A stretch of DNA of 64,000 nt, from the NCBI GenBank assembly GCA_937872385.1, contig CALMSO010000061.1, positions 1-64,000 on the forward strand, given 5' to 3'. The notes beneath the pieces are model-generated. The model searched no databases. It worked only from the letters and a program-made list of their open reading frames with translations, and was not told the DNA's origin. The position numbers and the translations under genes were made by a program. This document shows positions 53,251 through 60,692 of this stretch, piece after piece; the stretch's first letter is position 1; each line of letters begins with the position of its first letter. This DNA is from an uncultured Saprospiraceae bacterium (lineage in GTDB: Bacteria; Bacteroidota; Bacteroidia; Chitinophagales; Saprospiraceae).

Positions 53251-54492
53251 TTATCGCGCAGCCAATGCCCGTTGCACCAATCCGTCCATGGCTTCACGTT
53301 TGATCCAACGCGCGACGATAACCAACTCGTTGTCGGGATCCACATACACCATATTGGTACCATTGCCCAGATGGAAAAATGAGGTCTCCGGGGCGCTCGG
53401 CAGTTCTTTTTTATCGGTATTCAAAAACCAGTTCATAAAACCGTAGCTCGTATTAGCGGGCGTGGGGGTACGCGCCATTTGCACCCATTTCTCCGACAGG
53501 AGTTGCTGTTCTTTCCATTTGCCCTGGCGCAAGGTAAGGTAGCCAAACCGTGCCATATCATACGCATTGATGAACATGCCACCGCCCCAGTGCCCACCGC
53601 CACCTACGGCCTGCATCGGCACGCCATCTATAATGACCCAGGAATTGTCGTAGCCTAACCAGCGCCAAGTCGGCGAAGCACCGATGGGATCCATGATATA
53701 TTCTTTCAGTACTTGTGGTAGCGGTTTGCGCCAGACGTTGAGCGCAGCCAGCGCCAGCACATTCACGCGCACGTCGTTGTATTCGTACTCCGAGCCGGGT
53801 TCTTTCAGCTCGCGGTTGAGCCATTTCGAGGGGTCACGGTCGGGGCGGTCGGCCCAGTCGGGTTTGCCCCACAGCGTGCCCTCCCAGTTGCTCGTTTGGC
53901 GCAGCAGATGATCCCAAGTTATCTTGCGGTTGTGCTCGGTAGCGAATAAATCCATGGTTTGTGGCTCGCCAATGCGGGCCGCGCGATGCAACCCGGAGGT
54001 AGGCTCCATCGTGACGATGGGCGCCATGGAGAGGTGCACCGGTTCGTTGATGTTTTGAATCAACCCTTGGTCAAAAGCAATTCCTACAGTAGTGGAAAGC
54101 AAACTCTTGGTGACGCTGAAAGTCATGTCCACACGTTGCGGATCACCCCACTGGGCAACGATGTAGCCTTTATAAACAATCAATCCAGCCGGAGCGCCGC
54201 GCTCTTTGAAAGGCCCCAGCCCGTCGCCAAAGGGTTCGCGCCCAAAGCTCTGATAATGCGCAATTTCCAGATTGCGGGGCACCGGATTGTCATTGGCTTC
54301 GGCAAATTGTACCGCTTCTTGTATTTTGGTGGCGTTCAGGCCCAAGTCAGTTGGCTGGCGGGTCTCCCAGCGCTGCCCAGGGTCAGGATAATAAATAGCG
54401 CCTGTTTTTTGGGCCCAAAGCGTAGAATTTGACACCAAAGCAGGCAGCAATAGCCAAAATATATTGAAAACCTTTTGCTGGAGTGATCGCAT
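53251..54492 (-). CDS. Exported serine hydrolase, beta-lactamase class C / penicillin-binding-like
   Basis: The start is set at ATG 54492 (MRSLQQKVFNIFWLLLPALV, a signal peptide). The 413-residue product carries SxxK in DMTFSVTKSLLSTT and the YxN motif in SEYEYNDVRVN, with the conserved GGGHWGGGMFINAYDMARFG segment. Despite the family name, most members are esterases or peptidases rather than beta-lactamases. It should act in the periplasm or at the surface. It converges on the Uma2 gene with a 14-base gap. Confidence 0.88.
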   Translation of the reverse strand: MRSLQQKVFNIFWLLLPALVSNSTLWAQKTGAIYYPDPGQRWETRQPTDLGLNATKIQEAVQFAEANDNPVPRNLEIAHYQSFGREPFGDGLGPFKERGAPAGLIVYKGYIVAQWGDPQRVDMTFSVTKSLLSTTVGIAFDQGLIQNINEPVHLSMAPIVTMEPTSGLHRAARIGEPQTMDLFATEHNRKITWDHLLRQTSNWEGTLWGKPDWADRPDRDPSKWLNRELKEPGSEYEYNDVRVNVLALAALNVWRKPLPQVLKEYIMDPIGASPTWRWLGYDNSWVIIDGVPMQAVGGGGHWGGGMFINAYDMARFGYLTLRQGKWKEQQLLSEKWVQMARTPTPANTSYGFMNWFLNTDKKELPSAPETSFFHLGNGTNMVYVDPDNELVIVARWIKREAMDGLVQRALAAR

Positions 54493-54753
54493 GACAAATG
54501 TGTTATTTGCTGATTGGACAGCAGGCGCGGCGCGTATTTTCCCTGCGATGTTTATAGTTTTGCTAAACAACTGACTTGAAGTTGGTTATTGGGCGTTTTA
54601 TCCTGTCACAAAGTTTTATTTTTTTTAAAACAATTGCTCCGGCATTTTTATTTTTTTTGTTATAACTAACTTTTTACAACGAACATGTAGGCGCAGAGCC
54701 ACCTATGTTCCCCCCTTATGCAGATTATAGTGTTGTTTCATAGTGTTTGTTTT

Positions 54754-54796
54754 CCCCCTGTCCCGGTTTGGTTTTAACTGGGCAGGGTTTTTCTTT
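54754..54796 (+). terminator. Intrinsic terminator in the leader of pdxH
   Basis: CCCTG-T-CCC (54756-54764) pairs with GGG-CAGGG (54780-54787) across a 15-base loop with a one-base bulge, followed by TTTTTCTTTTTT. It lies 54 bases upstream of pdxH on the same strand and points toward it. The sequence before it (54680-54712) can form a bulged stem, AACAT...TAGG with CCTATGTT. The unit could be a small RNA or a conditional leader. The rest of 54493-54849 is AT-rich. Confidence 0.65.
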
Positions 54797-54849
54797 TTTA
54801 CACAAAACCTTGGCGAAAAATCGTTGTTTTGCAATAAAACTACGGTTAA

Positions 54850-55500
54850 ATGATGCAATTGGAAATAGAGCATTTGCGGCAAGATTATCGCCAAGCCAGC
54901 CTCGATGTGTCAGATGTGGACGCCAATCCTTTCCGCCAGTTTGGCAAATGGTTTCAGGAAGCCATGCAAGCGGAATTGCCTGAGCCTAATGCCATGACTT
55001 TGGCCACGGCTACTACTGCGGGCAGACCCTCGGCACGGATTGTGCTTTTGAAAGGTTTTGACGAGGCAGGTTTCGTGTTTTTTACCAATTATGAAAGCCG
55101 AAAAGGGCAAGAAATGCTGGAAAACCCTCAGGCCGCGCTGGTTTTTTTCTGGCAAGGGTTAGAGCGGCAGGTGCGTATTGAAGGGCGGATTGCCAAAGTA
55201 CCATTAGAGGAATCCACGGCTTATTTCCAAAGCCGACCCAAAGGTAGCCAGATTGGTGCCTGGGCATCGCCGCAGAGCAAGCGCATCGGCAGCCGCGCCG
55301 AATTAGAAGCGAATGTGCAAACCTTGCAGGCAAAATATGCCGCCCAAGATGTATTGCCCCGGCCGGAGCAATGGGGAGGCTACGTGGTGCAGCCTGAGTT
55401 GATAGAATTTTGGCAAGGACGCCCCAGCCGCCTGCACGATCGCATTCAGTACGTCCGGCAGGCGGATGGAACTTGGCAAATAGAGCGCCTCGCGCCCTGA
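54850..55500 (+). CDS. pdxH: Pyridoxamine 5'-phosphate oxidase
   Basis: The 216-residue product is a full-length PdxH, the FMN enzyme that makes pyridoxal 5'-phosphate. Signatures include the N-terminal [17 protein letters not shown], the FMN-binding [55 protein letters not shown], and the C-terminal [15 protein letters not shown] substrate-binding loop. It is preceded by an intrinsic terminator in its leader. Confidence 0.95.
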   Translation: MMQLEIEHLRQDYRQASLDVSDVDANPFRQFGKWFQEAMQAELPEPNAMTLATATTAGRPSARIVLLKGFDEAGFVFFTNYESRKGQEMLENPQAALVFFWQGLERQVRIEGRIAKVPLEESTAYFQSRPKGSQIGAWASPQSKRIGSRAELEANVQTLQAKYAAQDVLPRPEQWGGYVVQPELIEFWQGRPSRLHDRIQYVRQADGTWQIERLAP

Positions 55501-55510
55501 GCGCAGTTTT

Positions 55511-55927
55511 TTAGCAATAGCGGTCGAATGCCATTTGCAAATTGGCAGCAATGATTTCCGCTGAGCGCCCCTCGATGTGGTGTCTTTCTAAAAAATGCAC
55601 CAATTTACCATCTTTAAACAGGGCAATAGCCGGTGACGATGGCGGGTAGGGCAGCAAATATTCGCGCGCTTTGGCAGTGGCTTCCTGATCTACGCCAGCA
55701 AAGACCGTCACCAATTTTTCCGGTTTTTTTTCATTGTCGAGCGCCAGCTTTGCTCCCGGGCGGGCATTGGCCGCTGCACAACCGCATACCGAATTGACTA
55801 CCATCAGCACAGTGCCCGAAGGCTGCTCCAGCACTTCCGAGACTTTATCCGGCGTTTGGAGTTCCTCGAAGCCAAATTGTGTTAGCTCTTTCGCCATCGG
55901 CGCAGTCAAATTTGGAGGATACATCAT
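55511..55927 (-). CDS. BrxA/BrxB-family bacilliredoxin
   Basis: The start is set at ATG 55927 (MMYPPNLTAPMAKEL); the next ATG is equally good. The 138-residue product has the CGC motif of bacilliredoxins in VNSVCGCAAANARPG, and the conserved FAGVDQEATAKAREY and SSPAIALFKDGKLVHFLERH segments. These proteins remove bacillithiol from oxidised proteins in Firmicutes, and homologues in Bacteroidota, some of which make bacillithiol, are presumed similar. It is divergent from the photolyase gene, and the pair might share an oxidative or light-stress response. Confidence 0.9.
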   Translation of the reverse strand: MMYPPNLTAPMAKELTQFGFEELQTPDKVSEVLEQPSGTVLMVVNSVCGCAAANARPGAKLALDNEKKPEKLVTVFAGVDQEATAKAREYLLPYPPSSPAIALFKDGKLVHFLERHHIEGRSAEIIAANLQMAFDRYC

Positions 55928-56063
55928 AACAAATGTATTGTTTTTGATCTGAAACAAGTTTTTTAGAATAAATCTTAATACAATTTTACTCCGGCAATAG
56001 TTCACATGCAGTAGTGCGCTTTCTACTTTGCCAACAATCTTTTCCAACGGCTGTTTCGCTATA

Positions 56064-57587
56064 ATGATAGAACGACCAGTAATACAACTCGTATGGTTGA
56101 AGCGCGACCTGCGCCTGCACGACCATACCCCCCTGAGCGAAGCGGCCCGCACGGGGCTGCCCACGCTTGTCTGCTACTGGTTTGAACCGAGTTTGCTACA
56201 AAGCCCGGAATCGGATGTGCGCCACTGGCGTTTTGTATATGAATCATTGGAGGATATGCGGCTCAAGCTGTCGGCGTATCATATTCCGCTGTATGTATGG
56301 CAGGGCGAGGTGCTGCCAGCGCTGGAGTTGTTGCAGCAACATTTTACCATTCGCTATCTGTGGTCGCATCAAGAAACGGGTGTCAAAATTACGTTTGATC
56401 GGGATGTAGCGGTGCAGCATTTTTGTAAAAAAAAGGGTATTGAATGGCGGGAATCGGCGCAGGACGGCATCGTGCGGGGTGCCAAAAACCGGATCGGCTG
56501 GCAGGAGCATTTCACCAAAACCCTTCGGGAGCCACTGCGGGAAGTGCCGCTCGCGCAAATCAAGGGCTGGCCACTGCCAGCGTCATTGCAGCAAGCGCTA
56601 CGTGGGCCAGAACTACCCGCAGCTTTTCGCCAACGGCATCCAAATTTTCAGCCGGGCGGCGAGTCTGTGGGGCGGCGCTATATGCAAAGTTTTTTCGCCG
56701 AGCGGGCGCAGGACTACAGCCGCCATTTGAGCAAACCTTTGCTGAGCCGACGTAGTTGCAGCCGCTTGTCACCTTATTTTGCTTGGGGTTGCCTGAGCGT
56801 GCGCGAGGTTTATCAAACGGCAGAAACGCAGCGGGCAAACCCAGATCAAGCTTTTTCGATGCGCAATTTTCAGTCGCGGCTGTGGTGGCGCAGCCATTAT
56901 ATGCAAAAATTAGAATCGCTGTGGCAATTAGAGTTCGAGCCGATAAATCCGGGATTGCAAGTATTAGATCGCACAACAGATGAGCGCTTCGAGGCCTGGG
57001 CCACCGGGCGCACCGGCTTCCCGATGGTGGATGCGAGCATGCGTTGTCTGGAGGCTACCGGCTGGCTCAATTTCCGAATGCGGGCCATGCTGGCGACTTT
57101 CGTGACCTTCACTTTGTGGCAAGACTGGCGGCCAGCGGCGCAGCACCTGGCACGCTTGTTCCTCGACTACGAACCCGGCATTCACTTTGCGCAATGGCAA
57201 ATGCAGGCGGGCCTCACAGGCTACCACCCAATGCGTATTTTCAATCCGATTGTACAATCGCAACGACACGATACCGATGGTGCCTTCGTGCGGCAATGGG
57301 TACCTGAATTGCAAGCCATACCCGCTCCACAGATTTATACGCCCTGGCAGATGACGCGCATGGAACAGTCCTTTTATAACTGCCGAATCGGGGAAGACTA
57401 CCCCTTACCAATAGTGGATTATGAAGCCGCTACCCGCGCCGCCAAAGCGCGATACTGGGAGTTTCGGCAACTGCCAACAGTACAGGCGGAGCTGCCACGA
57501 GTATGGGAGCGCCTTTGTATTCCAACGGATGTGGCCAAATATCGGGCGCATCAGCCCTCCGATGCATTCATTGAGCCGGAAGACTGA
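56064..57587 (+). CDS. Cryptochrome/photolyase family protein (FAD-binding)
   Basis: The start is set at ATG 56064 (MIERPVIQLVWLKRDLRLHD). The 507-residue product has an N-terminal photolyase alpha/beta domain and the FAD-binding helical domain: SRRSCSRLSPYFAWGCLSVR, then LWWRSHYMQKLES, AWATGRTGFPMVDASMRCLE and TGWLNFRMRAMLATFVTF. The C-terminal half continues with GIHFAQWQMQAGLTGYHPMR. Members repair cyclobutane dimers with light or act as photoreceptors; which applies cannot be read from sequence alone. Its last 37 bases overlap the convergent hypothetical gene. Confidence 0.9.
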   Translation: MIERPVIQLVWLKRDLRLHDHTPLSEAARTGLPTLVCYWFEPSLLQSPESDVRHWRFVYESLEDMRLKLSAYHIPLYVWQGEVLPALELLQQHFTIRYLWSHQETGVKITFDRDVAVQHFCKKKGIEWRESAQDGIVRGAKNRIGWQEHFTKTLREPLREVPLAQIKGWPLPASLQQALRGPELPAAFRQRHPNFQPGGESVGRRYMQSFFAERAQDYSRHLSKPLLSRRSCSRLSPYFAWGCLSVREVYQTAETQRANPDQAFSMRNFQSRLWWRSHYMQKLESLWQLEFEPINPGLQVLDRTTDERFEAWATGRTGFPMVDASMRCLEATGWLNFRMRAMLATFVTFTLWQDWRPAAQHLARLFLDYEPGIHFAQWQMQAGLTGYHPMRIFNPIVQSQRHDTDGAFVRQWVPELQAIPAPQIYTPWQMTRMEQSFYNCRIGEDYPLPIVDYEAATRAAKARYWEFRQLPTVQAELPRVWERLCIPTDVAKYRAHQPSDAFIEPED

Positions 57588-58273
57588 GTCTTTTCCTTGC
57601 GCGCTTTTTTCTGGTCGTTATTACTTTCGTAAATGGTGTAAGCCTCATATTTGACGGGGTCTTTCTCCGCCCAAATGTCCTTGCCAATGTCGCAAAGTAC
57701 AATCAGTTCCAGATACAATTTATTCCCCTGCTCGATGCGGTGCTCCACGGCAATGTCTCGGTCGGCGATGCGATCCTGTTGGATGTTGAGCGCATTTTCA
57801 AAAACCTGATGCGCCTCAACGATGCGCTGGAGTACGGTTTCATTGACGCCGACTTCCGCCAGAAAGTCAATCTGTTGGCGGGCCACCCGCACCACGCGTC
57901 GGCCACAGAAGAGGAGTTGCGCGTCGGTCATGTCACCCATTTTGGCGGTACCGAATTTGCGGTAGCGGCCGCTGCGGTTGCTGTACTTCATCGCTACGCG
58001 CGTCATCAGGCTGCGAATGGCAGATTTGAGATTTTCGGCAGCTTCGTATTTTTTATCCGTTGTAATCATCTGATCACCAACGAGTTCGTCGTCATCGGGG
58101 AGGGCGCGAAATTTTTCGCACATAGCCAGAAAGCCTTTCAGCCGTTCCGGGCCATAGCCATATTTTTCAAAAAGCGACAAATCGCGGTGGGCGTCGCGGA
58201 TGCGCTCCATGCACTGTAGGTACAAGTCGGCGTCCGGAAAATTGTATTGACGATGTCCAGCCTGTTTTTTCAT
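57551..58273 (-). CDS. Hypothetical helical protein
   Basis: The start is set at ATG 58273 (MKKQAGHRQYNFPDADLYLQ). The product of 240 residues is mostly helical (MERIRDAHRDLSLFEKYGYG, AAENLKSAIRSLMTRVAMKY) with a charged C-terminal tail. There is no signal peptide or membrane segment. I recognise no family. The 3' end overlaps the photolyase gene by 37 bases on the other strand. Confidence 0.65.
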   Translation of the reverse strand: MKKQAGHRQYNFPDADLYLQCMERIRDAHRDLSLFEKYGYGPERLKGFLAMCEKFRALPDDDELVGDQMITTDKKYEAAENLKSAIRSLMTRVAMKYSNRSGRYRKFGTAKMGDMTDAQLLFCGRRVVRVARQQIDFLAEVGVNETVLQRIVEAHQVFENALNIQQDRIADRDIAVEHRIEQGNKLYLELIVLCDIGKDIWAEKDPVKYEAYTIYESNNDQKKARKEKTQSSGSMNASEG

Positions 58274-58493
58274 AACTAAAGGCAAATCAATTTTTTACAA
58301 ATATAAAACAGATAGTTGGTAAAAACAAGATTTTGGGTCGTTAAAACATTCTGGTTTGCCATTTCAGCATCCGGTTTACTCAGATGAAATTTTCCATGAT
58401 AAATTGAAAACAAAAATGCAGCAGCACCAGATTGCCTGTTTGAGGGCTTTCGCCAAAGGGAAGATTAATTTTTTGTAAAATTCCGCACTTTCT

Positions 58494-58524
58494 TTGGCGG
58501 AGTCGAAATCGGAACGTATATTTG
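58494..58524 (+). promoter_or_regulatory. Promoter of a small free-standing transcript
   Basis: TTG at 58494-58496 (within TTTG), exactly 20 bases, then TATATTTG at 58517-58524 match the Bacteroidota consensus perfectly. It points into a stretch with no annotated long gene and starts a unit that ends at the terminator at 58699-58735. Confidence 0.75.
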
Positions 58525-58572
58525 AAACATTAATGTAATCCCGTTTTTACACACAGGTTAAATTTTTTTCCC

Positions 58573-58647
58573 ATGAACATGAAACGAACCACCGGCGAAC
58601 CGTGCGGTAAAGTGCAGGTATTATCTTCCAAAACCGAACCGCCATAG
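58573..58647 (+). CDS. Small 24-codon ORF between promoter and terminator
   Basis: The ORF begins MNMKRTTGEPCGKVQVLSSK and ends TEPP before TAG. It lies about 40 bases after the predicted start of transcription, inside a unit of about 200 bases bounded by a consensus promoter and a strong terminator, both on the plus strand. The flanking long genes are on the other strand. The peptide is polar and basic with a single cysteine, not membrane-like. The unit might be a small protein gene or a structured RNA (hairpins AGCAG-GGTT-CTGCT at 58681-58694 and ACCG/CGGT around 58591-58608). I recognise no relative. Confidence 0.4.
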   Translation: MNMKRTTGEPCGKVQVLSSKTEPP

Positions 58648-58698
58648 CGTTGCCTTTATTCGCAAAACCGAGCTGAACGTAGCAGGGTTCTGCTCAAG

Positions 58699-58735
58699 AA
58701 AAGCTGTCTGACAAGTGTTGCGGGCAGCTTTTTTT
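58699..58735 (+). terminator. Intrinsic terminator of the small transcript
   Basis: AAAAGCTGTC (58699-58708) pairs with GGCAGCTTTT (58723-58732, one G-U pair), followed by a T run to 58735. It lies 15 bases before the convergent TM2 gene's stop and closes the small plus-strand unit. Confidence 0.8.
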
Positions 58736-58749
58736 GTCTAAAAAAGGGT

Positions 58750-59535
58750 CTATCGTTGTGCGAGAATTTTCTGTTTTTGTGCAGCAAATTCGTCTTCGGT
58801 CAGGATGCCCTTGTCGCGCAGTTCGCCTAATTTGATGATTTGATCGAGTAGATCATCTTGCAATACGAGCGGTGTTTCTTCTGGGGCAGGCGGGGCGGTT
58901 TCGGCAGGTATTTCGGTGGTCAGGCGGTAGCCATTTTGTACAAAAGCGTCAAATTCGGGCTGTGCCCGCAAGAAAGCCAGCGCGTCGTGGGTGTCAATTT
59001 TGTCAAACTGCTTGAAACCATAATCCACGGCAGCTTGTAAATGCCGAAAAGCCTCATTTTTTTGCTCAAGCAGGGCGTAGCTGCAAGCCAGATTGAAATG
59101 CGTGGCGGCATCGGCGGGTTGCATTTCGAGCGCTTTCAGAAAATCTTCGATGGCGCCCTCGAAGTCGTAGTCGCGGAATTTTTCAATGCCCCTTTTTTTT
59201 ACCTCGCCGAGGGTGGAGCGTTGGTCGGCGATAACTGGGCGGGGTTCGTAGTGCTGCCGGGTACGGGCTTGTTGGCGGAGGCGTTTGCGATTGTAGCGCT
59301 CATCAAAATCTTCTTGGGGCATCACGGCCAGCAGCACACTGTCAATGAAGCCAATAAGTGCAGGTATTATAATGAAAGGTGGCGCACCGGTGCCATTATC
59401 AGTCATAATAATAAAACCGATGGTAAAAGCCATGAAATATAATACACCGAGAAAGCGCTGCCCTAAGTAAAAACGGTGCACCCCGAAAATACCAAGAAAA
59501 AAGGCTAAGAGAGCAGCTGTAACTTTACTTTTCAT
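58750..59535 (-). CDS. TM2-domain protein with TPR and SHOCT parts
   Basis: The start is set at ATG 59535 (MKSKVTAALLAFFLGIFGVH); the frame extends upstream without support. The 261-residue product opens with a TM2 domain (two membrane helices, HRFYLGQRFLGVLYF) to about residue 70, then a polar linker, TPR repeats at about 105-160 (YDFEGAIEDFLKALEMQPAD, then ATHFNLACSYALLEQKNEAF), and a C-terminal SHOCT motif (LGELRDKGILTEDEFAAQKQ). SHOCT and TM2 domains occur in short membrane proteins of unclear role, often linked to membrane stress or quality control. It is divergent from the DUF721 gene. Confidence 0.85.
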   Translation of the reverse strand: MKSKVTAALLAFFLGIFGVHRFYLGQRFLGVLYFMAFTIGFIIMTDNGTGAPPFIIIPALIGFIDSVLLAVMPQEDFDERYNRKRLRQQARTRQHYEPRPVIADQRSTLGEVKKRGIEKFRDYDFEGAIEDFLKALEMQPADAATHFNLACSYALLEQKNEAFRHLQAAVDYGFKQFDKIDTHDALAFLRAQPEFDAFVQNGYRLTTEIPAETAPPAPEETPLVLQDDLLDQIIKLGELRDKGILTEDEFAAQKQKILAQR

Positions 59536-59745
59536 GTTCGTTTCGTACTTTGGCAGCCTCAAATGTAAGGCAGTTTTTGCTTTGGCGCGCAAAGATTTGG
59601 CGGGCATTGCAAATTTATGGATAAATATAACGGAATAACGGACGAAAGGGTTTTCTTTACCATGCAGGCAATGGCGAGGGTAGGGGGAGATTGGGCCGCC
59701 AGAAACGCGAGCAACTATCAACTGTCATCAAAAACCGTTCAGCTT

Positions 59746-60039
59746 ATGAAAAACTCAAATGAGCAAAGCATCAAGGACATTTTGAAAGACCTCGTAGAAA
59801 CCTACCGGCTGAAATCGAAGTTGCATCAGACGCGCATCGAGTTGGTCTGGGAGCAGGCTATGGGCAAAATGATTGCTAATTATACCACCGAACTGAAAGT
59901 GCGTGGCGACAAGCTCTTTGTGGGTATCAGCTCGGCACCGCTGCGGCAGGAGCTTTCCTACGGGCGGGAGCAAATTGTAGCGAAAATGAATGCAGAGTTG
60001 GGCGAGGATTTTCTGAAAGAAGTGGTCATCCGTGGGTGA
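59746..60039 (+). CDS. DUF721 (DciA-like) protein
   Basis: The start is set at ATG 59746 (MKNSNEQSIKDILKDLVETY); upstream residues of the frame are unlikely to be translated. The 97-residue product shows the DUF721 pattern: LHQTRIELVWEQAMGKMIAN, then TTELKVRGDKLFVGISSAPL and QELSYGREQIVAKMN. DUF721 includes DciA, the replicative-helicase loader of many bacteria that lack DnaC. In Bacteroidota this short form is usual and often near recF. Here recF is not in the window, so the assignment rests on sequence only. Confidence 0.82.
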   Translation: MKNSNEQSIKDILKDLVETYRLKSKLHQTRIELVWEQAMGKMIANYTTELKVRGDKLFVGISSAPLRQELSYGREQIVAKMNAELGEDFLKEVVIRG

Positions 60040-60133
60040 AGGGCCACCGAGGCACGGCATGAATATATCCCGCCCATCTCATCTGCACGCATACAATTGG
60101 GAACCAGATTTTTTCAGGTATCTATTTATGAAC

Positions 60134-60544
60134 TTATGCACCGTCTCGACGGAAGCGATATTCGAACAAATCGCAACAAGGATCGCTGAGAATAAGTATG
60201 TCCTGAGAAAGCCTTACGGTTTTGTCTTGTACTTCAAAGCCGATACTTTCAGCTTGATTGGGGCTAAGGCGCAGTATGATTTCGCCATCTACTGTGGTCA
60301 AGGTGTATCTGCCCTCGCCTTTGGCCTCGTCGTGATTGTTGAGGCGATACGTGCCGTTGCTTTTAAATTCCAGATCGGTAAAATCGGCTGCATGACCTGT
60401 ACCAATTAGTCCTCCGGTGATGGACTCTAATGTCCAGAAGCCAATCAGGTCGTGCTGGGTTTCGCGCTCCCGGCGGCTATTGTCGCAGCTTGGCAGCACC
60501 AGCAGTAATGTAAATACTGTCAGTAAAAATGAAGTTGTTTTCAT
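60134..60544 (-). CDS. Lipocalin-like lipoprotein
   Basis: The start is set at ATG 60544 (MKTTSFLLTVFTLLLVLPSC), giving a lipobox cysteine at residue 20 and 136 residues in all. The body has a lipocalin-like pattern: HDLIGFWTLESITGG, then FTDLEFKSNGTYRL, EGRYTLTTVDGEIILRLS and a final EYRFRRD. Such small Bacteroidota lipoproteins are common, and their ligands are unknown. It is divergent from the large propeller protein. Confidence 0.75.
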   Translation of the reverse strand: MKTTSFLLTVFTLLLVLPSCDNSRRERETQHDLIGFWTLESITGGLIGTGHAADFTDLEFKSNGTYRLNNHDEAKGEGRYTLTTVDGEIILRLSPNQAESIGFEVQDKTVRLSQDILILSDPCCDLFEYRFRRDGA

Positions 60545-60692
60545 GGTCGGGTATTTTTTATAACAATAGACAGTGCGTCCGATAAATTTCGTTGGTGCTT
60601 TTACCAATTTTCAGTCCGTTTCGAGGTAATTTAACGCCGGTTTTCCTAACTTTCCCCTTGCATCTGATTCCCTAACAAAAATTTTTTCCAGC

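Noticed and set aside
58573..58647. Fragment of a group II intron
   Set aside because: A short segment (GAACCGTGCGGT) recalls intron domains, but no maturase, no intron ends and no domain V were found.
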